A stretch of DNA of 64,000 bases from positions 434,001 through 498,000 of the forward strand of contig JBMNFA010000001.1 of the NCBI GenBank assembly GCA_050949055.1, read 5' to 3'. Both the position numbers and the translations under genes were made by a program. Source of the stretch: JAEZJZ01 sp050949055. Its GTDB lineage: Bacteria; Bacillota; UBA994; UBA5500. The notes beneath the pieces are model-generated. The model had not been told where the DNA came from. It saw only the letters and a list, made by a program, of their open reading frames with translations, and made no database searches. Of the stretch, positions 61,270-64,000 are shown piece after piece (the first letter of the stretch is position 1; the number at the start of each line of letters is the position of its first letter).

Positions 61270-61449
61270 TTATTTCAGCATGTTCAGCAGCACCAAGACG
61301 GCCAAGACCAGCACGATGCCATCCAGGCTGTTCGGCTTGAAGACCAGACGGGTCATCTCGATCAAGACGATCAGGGACATGGCCCAAACTGAAACCCAGT
61401 CCAGCACATCAAACCAGAGGCGCTTTGGTTTGAAACGTCTCATCGACAT
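61270..61449 (-). CDS. 59-residue membrane protein, unknown function
   Basis: ATG at 61449, with GGAGG seven bases upstream, to a TAA at 61270-61272. The product begins MSMRRFKPKRLWFDVLDWV and has two hydrophobic segments, WAMSLIVLIEMTRLV and GIVLVLAVLVLLNML. It has a basic N-terminus that predicts a cytoplasmic start. No family was recognised. It lies downstream of yraN and before the 60-bp palindrome. Confidence 0.6.
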   Translation of the reverse strand: MSMRRFKPKRLWFDVLDWVSVWAMSLIVLIEMTRLVFKPNSLDGIVLVLAVLVLLNMLK

Positions 61450-61531
61450 GATGCCCCCTCCGGCTAGACTGCTCCTGTCTTATTACTATGCCGGAGCTGG
61501 GCGCTTGGCTCCTATTTTTCGATTGATAGAA

Positions 61532-61894
61532 CTAGTAGATGTCCTTGATGTGCCGGATGTCCTGGACGGCCAGCGAACCCGCCTGCAGATCGATAGCCAA
61601 CACTTCCAGGCGCAGGCGCCGAAAGCGAGGGCTATAGGTCTCCAGGTACTGGGAGATGGCCAGCCGCAACTTCTGCCGCTTGCGGGAGGTGACGGCTTCT
61701 TCAGGCAGCCCGAAGCGGTGGCTAGTCCTCGCCTTTACCTCCACAAACACCAAATCCGGGCCGTGCCGACAGACCAGATCCAGCTCAGCGAAGCGGGTGC
61801 GGAAGTTGTGCTCCAGCACCTGGTACCCCAAACGCTCTAGGTATGCCGCGGCCACCTCTTCTCCCCGCTTCCCGGTTCTCCTACTGCTGATCAC
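61532..61894 (-). CDS. yraN: UPF0102 family protein YraN
   Basis: This 120-residue protein of the restriction-endonuclease-like UPF0102 family has GKRGEEVAAAYLERLGYQVLEHNFR, then AELDLVCRHGPDLVFVEVKAR, whose Glu-Asp-Glu-x-Lys pattern matches the PD-(D/E)XK nuclease fold. Its function is unestablished. It overlaps the rnhB stop by 14 bases, the common Firmicutes rbgA-rnhB-yraN order. Confidence 0.9.
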   Translation of the reverse strand: MISSRRTGKRGEEVAAAYLERLGYQVLEHNFRTRFAELDLVCRHGPDLVFVEVKARTSHRFGLPEEAVTSRKRQKLRLAISQYLETYSPRFRRLRLEVLAIDLQAGSLAVQDIRHIKDIY

Positions 61895-62675
61895 AGAGGT
61901 CCACCGCCAACTTGCGCAAAAAGGTCAGACGATGCAGGGGGCAGGGCCCATGCCTGAGCAGTGCCCGGTAGTGTTCGGGGCAAGGGTAGCCCTTGTGCTG
62001 GGCAAAGCCATATTGGGGATAAAGGCGGTCACACTCGGTCATCAAGCGGTCCCTGGTCACCTTGGCCACGATGGAGGCGGCTGCGATGCTAAAGCTGCGG
62101 CTATCCCCTTTAACCACCGCTCGGCTGGGTAGTCGCCACGGAGGCAGCATGTTGCCGTCCACCAGGGCGTATTCCACGCCGTCGCCCAGGGCCTCCACTG
62201 CCGACTGCATGGCCTGTTTGGTGGCCTGCAGGATGTTCACTTGGTCAATGGTCCGCTGCCCCACCGCTACCACGCTAACCGACTGGGCCTGTCGCAGGAT
62301 CTGCTCAAACAGCTGCTCCCGCCGGGTGGGGGTGAGTTGCTTGGAGTCGTTGATGCCAGCAATATGTACTTCCTGCGGGAAGACCACCGCGGCCACCACC
62401 ACCGGTCCAGCCAAAGGCCCTCGACCGGCTTCATCCACTCCGGCCACCAGACGGATGCCTTGACGCCACAGGGCTCTCTCTTCGGTCCACATTTGATCTA
62501 GCCGTTCGCGCTCGCTGACCAGTGCAGCTTTGCGCCGCTCCCAACGCTGCACTGCCTGCCGCGCCCCTACCCTGATGTCCTGGCGCAGTTGGCGCAGATC
62601 GGCAGCCCGCACCTCTTGCCCCCGCTCTTCCAGCCAGAGCACGATCTCGGCGATGGTCATCTGTTCAAATCTCAT
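61881..62675 (-). CDS. rnhB: Ribonuclease HII
   Basis: RNase HII cleaves RNA in RNA-DNA hybrids, including single ribonucleotides in DNA. The 264-residue protein has an N-terminal helical extension of about 80 residues (typical of Bacillus) followed by the catalytic core: GVDEAGRGPLAGPVVVAAV, INDSKQLTP, ALVDGN and GDSRSFSIAAASIVAKVTRD. The acidic residues Asp-Glu-Asp are present. The ATG at 62675 overlaps the rbgA end; the next ATG at 62663 is an alternative. Confidence 0.95.
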   Translation of the reverse strand: MRFEQMTIAEIVLWLEERGQEVRAADLRQLRQDIRVGARQAVQRWERRKAALVSERERLDQMWTEERALWRQGIRLVAGVDEAGRGPLAGPVVVAAVVFPQEVHIAGINDSKQLTPTRREQLFEQILRQAQSVSVVAVGQRTIDQVNILQATKQAMQSAVEALGDGVEYALVDGNMLPPWRLPSRAVVKGDSRSFSIAAASIVAKVTRDRLMTECDRLYPQYGFAQHKGYPCPEHYRALLRHGPCPLHRLTFLRKLAVDLCDQQ

Positions 62676-63534
62676 GGTTCTCACTCACAATGGTTGGAGG
62701 GGCATCCAGCGTCACCCTGCCCATTTTGCCGCTGCGGAACTCACTTAACACCAGCTCGGCAGCTCTGGTATGGTCCACCGAACCTCCAGCCACCAGACAG
62801 CCCCTTCTCCGGCCCACCGCGCTAAGCAGCTCCAGGCCGGATAGCTGCAAATCATCCAAACGGAAACGAGTCAACAGATCAGGCTGGCTGGCCGCCAAAT
62901 AGGACAACAGCCAGGTGGCCAGCTCCAGCTCGTCAAATCCGCCCTGGCCGACTGCCCCGGTGACTGCCAGCTTGCGGGCGCTGTCCTGGTCCTCCAACTT
63001 TGGCCACAACATTCCCGGCGTATCCAATAGCTCCAGCGAACGCGATAGACTGATCCACTGTTTGGCTCTGGTTACACCCGGCAGGGCACCAGTTTTGGCA
63101 GCGGACCGTCTGGCCAACGAGTTGATTAGGGAGGATTTCCCCACATTGGGGATGCCTACCACCATGCTTCTGGCTGGCCGCAGCGGCGCTCCGTTCTGTT
63201 TGTTGCGCGGAAGCTCTGGTGCGGCCAGTTGCTCCAGACAAGGAAGAATGTGCTTGGCTGGATTGCCGGCATGCACGTTCACGGCCATGGCCGCCATGCC
63301 CTGGCTCTGCAAGTGGCCCAACCAGGCCTTGGTAGCCGTAGCATCGGCCAAGTCGCTCTTGGTCAGGACAACCAGCCGCGGTTTCTTGCCGATCACCTGA
63401 TTGAGCAGCGGGTTGAAGCTGCTCTCAGGAATGCGCGCATCCCGAAGCTCCATCACCACGTCCACCAGTTTGATGTTCTCCTGCAACAGCTTCTTCGCCT
63501 TGGCCATATGCCCCGGAAACCATTGCACCGTCAC
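62665..63534 (-). CDS. rbgA: Ribosome biogenesis GTPase RbgA (YlqF)
   Basis: RbgA is a circularly permuted GTPase needed for late 50S assembly. The G4 motif (LTKSD) comes before G1 (GIPNVGKSSLIN) and G3 (DTPG), the permuted order, and the C-terminal RNA-binding domain follows. The GTG at 63534 gives MTVQWFPGHMAKAKKLL, 289 residues, as in Bacillus, with AGGAGG eight bases upstream. It precedes rnhB and follows lepB, the usual order. Confidence 0.95.
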   Translation of the reverse strand: MTVQWFPGHMAKAKKLLQENIKLVDVVMELRDARIPESSFNPLLNQVIGKKPRLVVLTKSDLADATATKAWLGHLQSQGMAAMAVNVHAGNPAKHILPCLEQLAAPELPRNKQNGAPLRPARSMVVGIPNVGKSSLINSLARRSAAKTGALPGVTRAKQWISLSRSLELLDTPGMLWPKLEDQDSARKLAVTGAVGQGGFDELELATWLLSYLAASQPDLLTRFRLDDLQLSGLELLSAVGRRRGCLVAGGSVDHTRAAELVLSEFRSGKMGRVTLDAPPTIVSENHEI

Positions 63535-63638
63535 GGGCACCACCTCCTCTCACTCGCTTCATGTTGACTGCACCCTAGGCTCAGTCCAATTGACTGAGGA
63601 TGTCAAGCTAATCCCTCTATGAGCGCTTGCGGACCCCT

Positions 63639-64000
63639 CTAGCGTCCCAACAGGCGCCAGCCCTTGGGCGGCCAATAGACCAACCAAGCGTTACCTCGGA
63701 TGGCGTCCAACGACACCAACCCCACCGAGGCATCTCGACTGTCCTTGCTGAAATTGCGGTTGTCGCCCAGCACAAATACCGTCCCCGGCTCCACAGTCTG
63801 GGGCCCGTACTCGCCCAAGGTGGCCACCGTCAGGTACGGCTCATCCAGCGGTTGACCATTGACATACACCCGGCCGCCGCTGATCTGCACTTCATCTCCG
63901 GCCACACCGATCACCCGTTTGACAAAGTCCCGCCAAGGTTCCCGCGCGTAGCGGAAGACGACGATATCCCCCCGCTCGGGCTCGTCCCCCAGGCGCCGGC
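63639..64000 (-). CDS. lepB: Signal peptidase I (partial, 5' end outside window)
   Basis: This is the C-terminal part of type I signal peptidase, which cleaves secretory signal peptides. The visible frame runs uninterrupted to the window edge. It contains the catalytic Lys segment FVKRVIGVAGDEV, the box E motif VFVLGDNRNFSKDSRD and the C-terminal GNAWLVYWP. The membrane anchor and the catalytic Ser lie beyond the edge. It stands upstream of rbgA, as in many Firmicutes. Confidence 0.93.
   Translation of the reverse strand, partial: RRLGDEPERGDIVVFRYAREPWRDFVKRVIGVAGDEVQISGGRVYVNGQPLDEPYLTVATLGEYGPQTVEPGTVFVLGDNRNFSKDSRDASVGLVSLDAIRGNAWLVYWPPKGWRLLGR

Noticed and set aside
61253..61840. A 195-codon plus-strand frame across the 59-codon gene and yraN
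   Set aside because: It begins inside the palindrome and is antisense to yraN, whose family signature is clear.
1..64000. tRNA, rRNA, CRISPR arrays, insertion sequences and prophage genes
   Set aside because: All intergenic spacers were read; none shows a tRNA arm pattern, repeated spacer units, transposase or phage genes.

Overview
This window looks like a chromosomal segment from a spore-forming Bacillota (Firmicutes), probably a Clostridia- or Limnochordia-type lineage. It is moderately GC-rich. The evidence is gene content and order: both dipicolinate synthase subunits (dpaA/dpaB), a YmxH-type sporulation protein, a Spo0E-like protein, CodY, and the Bacillus-type strings rimP-nusA-rnpM-ylxQ-infB-rbfA-nrnA-truB-ribF and dprA-topA-trmFO-xerC-hslV-hslU-codY. 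The species cannot be named from the sequence.

Layout. From about 260 to 47932 every gene is on the minus strand, so the segments are best read from high to low coordinates. (1) murI, then a strong promoter and dprA-topA-trmFO-xerC-hslV-hslU-codY. (2) rpsB-tsf. (3) pyrH-frr-small ORF-uppS-cdsA-dxr-rseP-ispG: UMP kinase, ribosome recycling, undecaprenyl carrier, phospholipid precursor and isoprenoid synthesis. (4) A family 2 glycosyltransferase and an MgtC-like protein. (5) rimP to ribF, the transcription/translation operon, then two small unknown genes, then rpsO-pnp with its own promoter. (6) A degenerate YlxY polysaccharide deacetylase, an M16 peptidase, a Spo0E-like protein, a gene remnant and ymxH. 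(7) dpaA-dpaB-dapG-dapA, the lysine/dipicolinate branch that feeds spore core DPA. (8) tepA-ylzJ, uppP-ftsK, rodZ, an MrfA-type helicase, rimO and pgsA.

From 48.4 kb the organisation becomes more mosaic. Plus-strand units are a YhiN-type flavoprotein, the YifB/ComM AAA protein, a lipoprotein, an RraA-like protein, glnA behind a structured leader with an intrinsic terminator, and a dienelactone-hydrolase-like gene followed by a radical SAM maturase with a SEC-C tail. Minus-strand units are an L-lactate permease followed by a 47-codon membrane protein, PepF, a 59-codon membrane protein, yraN-rnhB-rbgA, and signal peptidase I running off the right edge.

Most of the window is ordinary housekeeping. 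The unexplained material lies in the small genes and the non-coding structures: a perfect 60-bp palindrome carrying a GGGGACGG core, with a second hairpin carrying the complementary CCGTCCC motif near 48.4 kb; two terminators 2.3 kb apart with identical arms; the glnA leader; several very small membrane proteins; and a two-gene cassette between ribF and rpsO. No tRNA, rRNA, CRISPR array, insertion sequence or prophage was seen.
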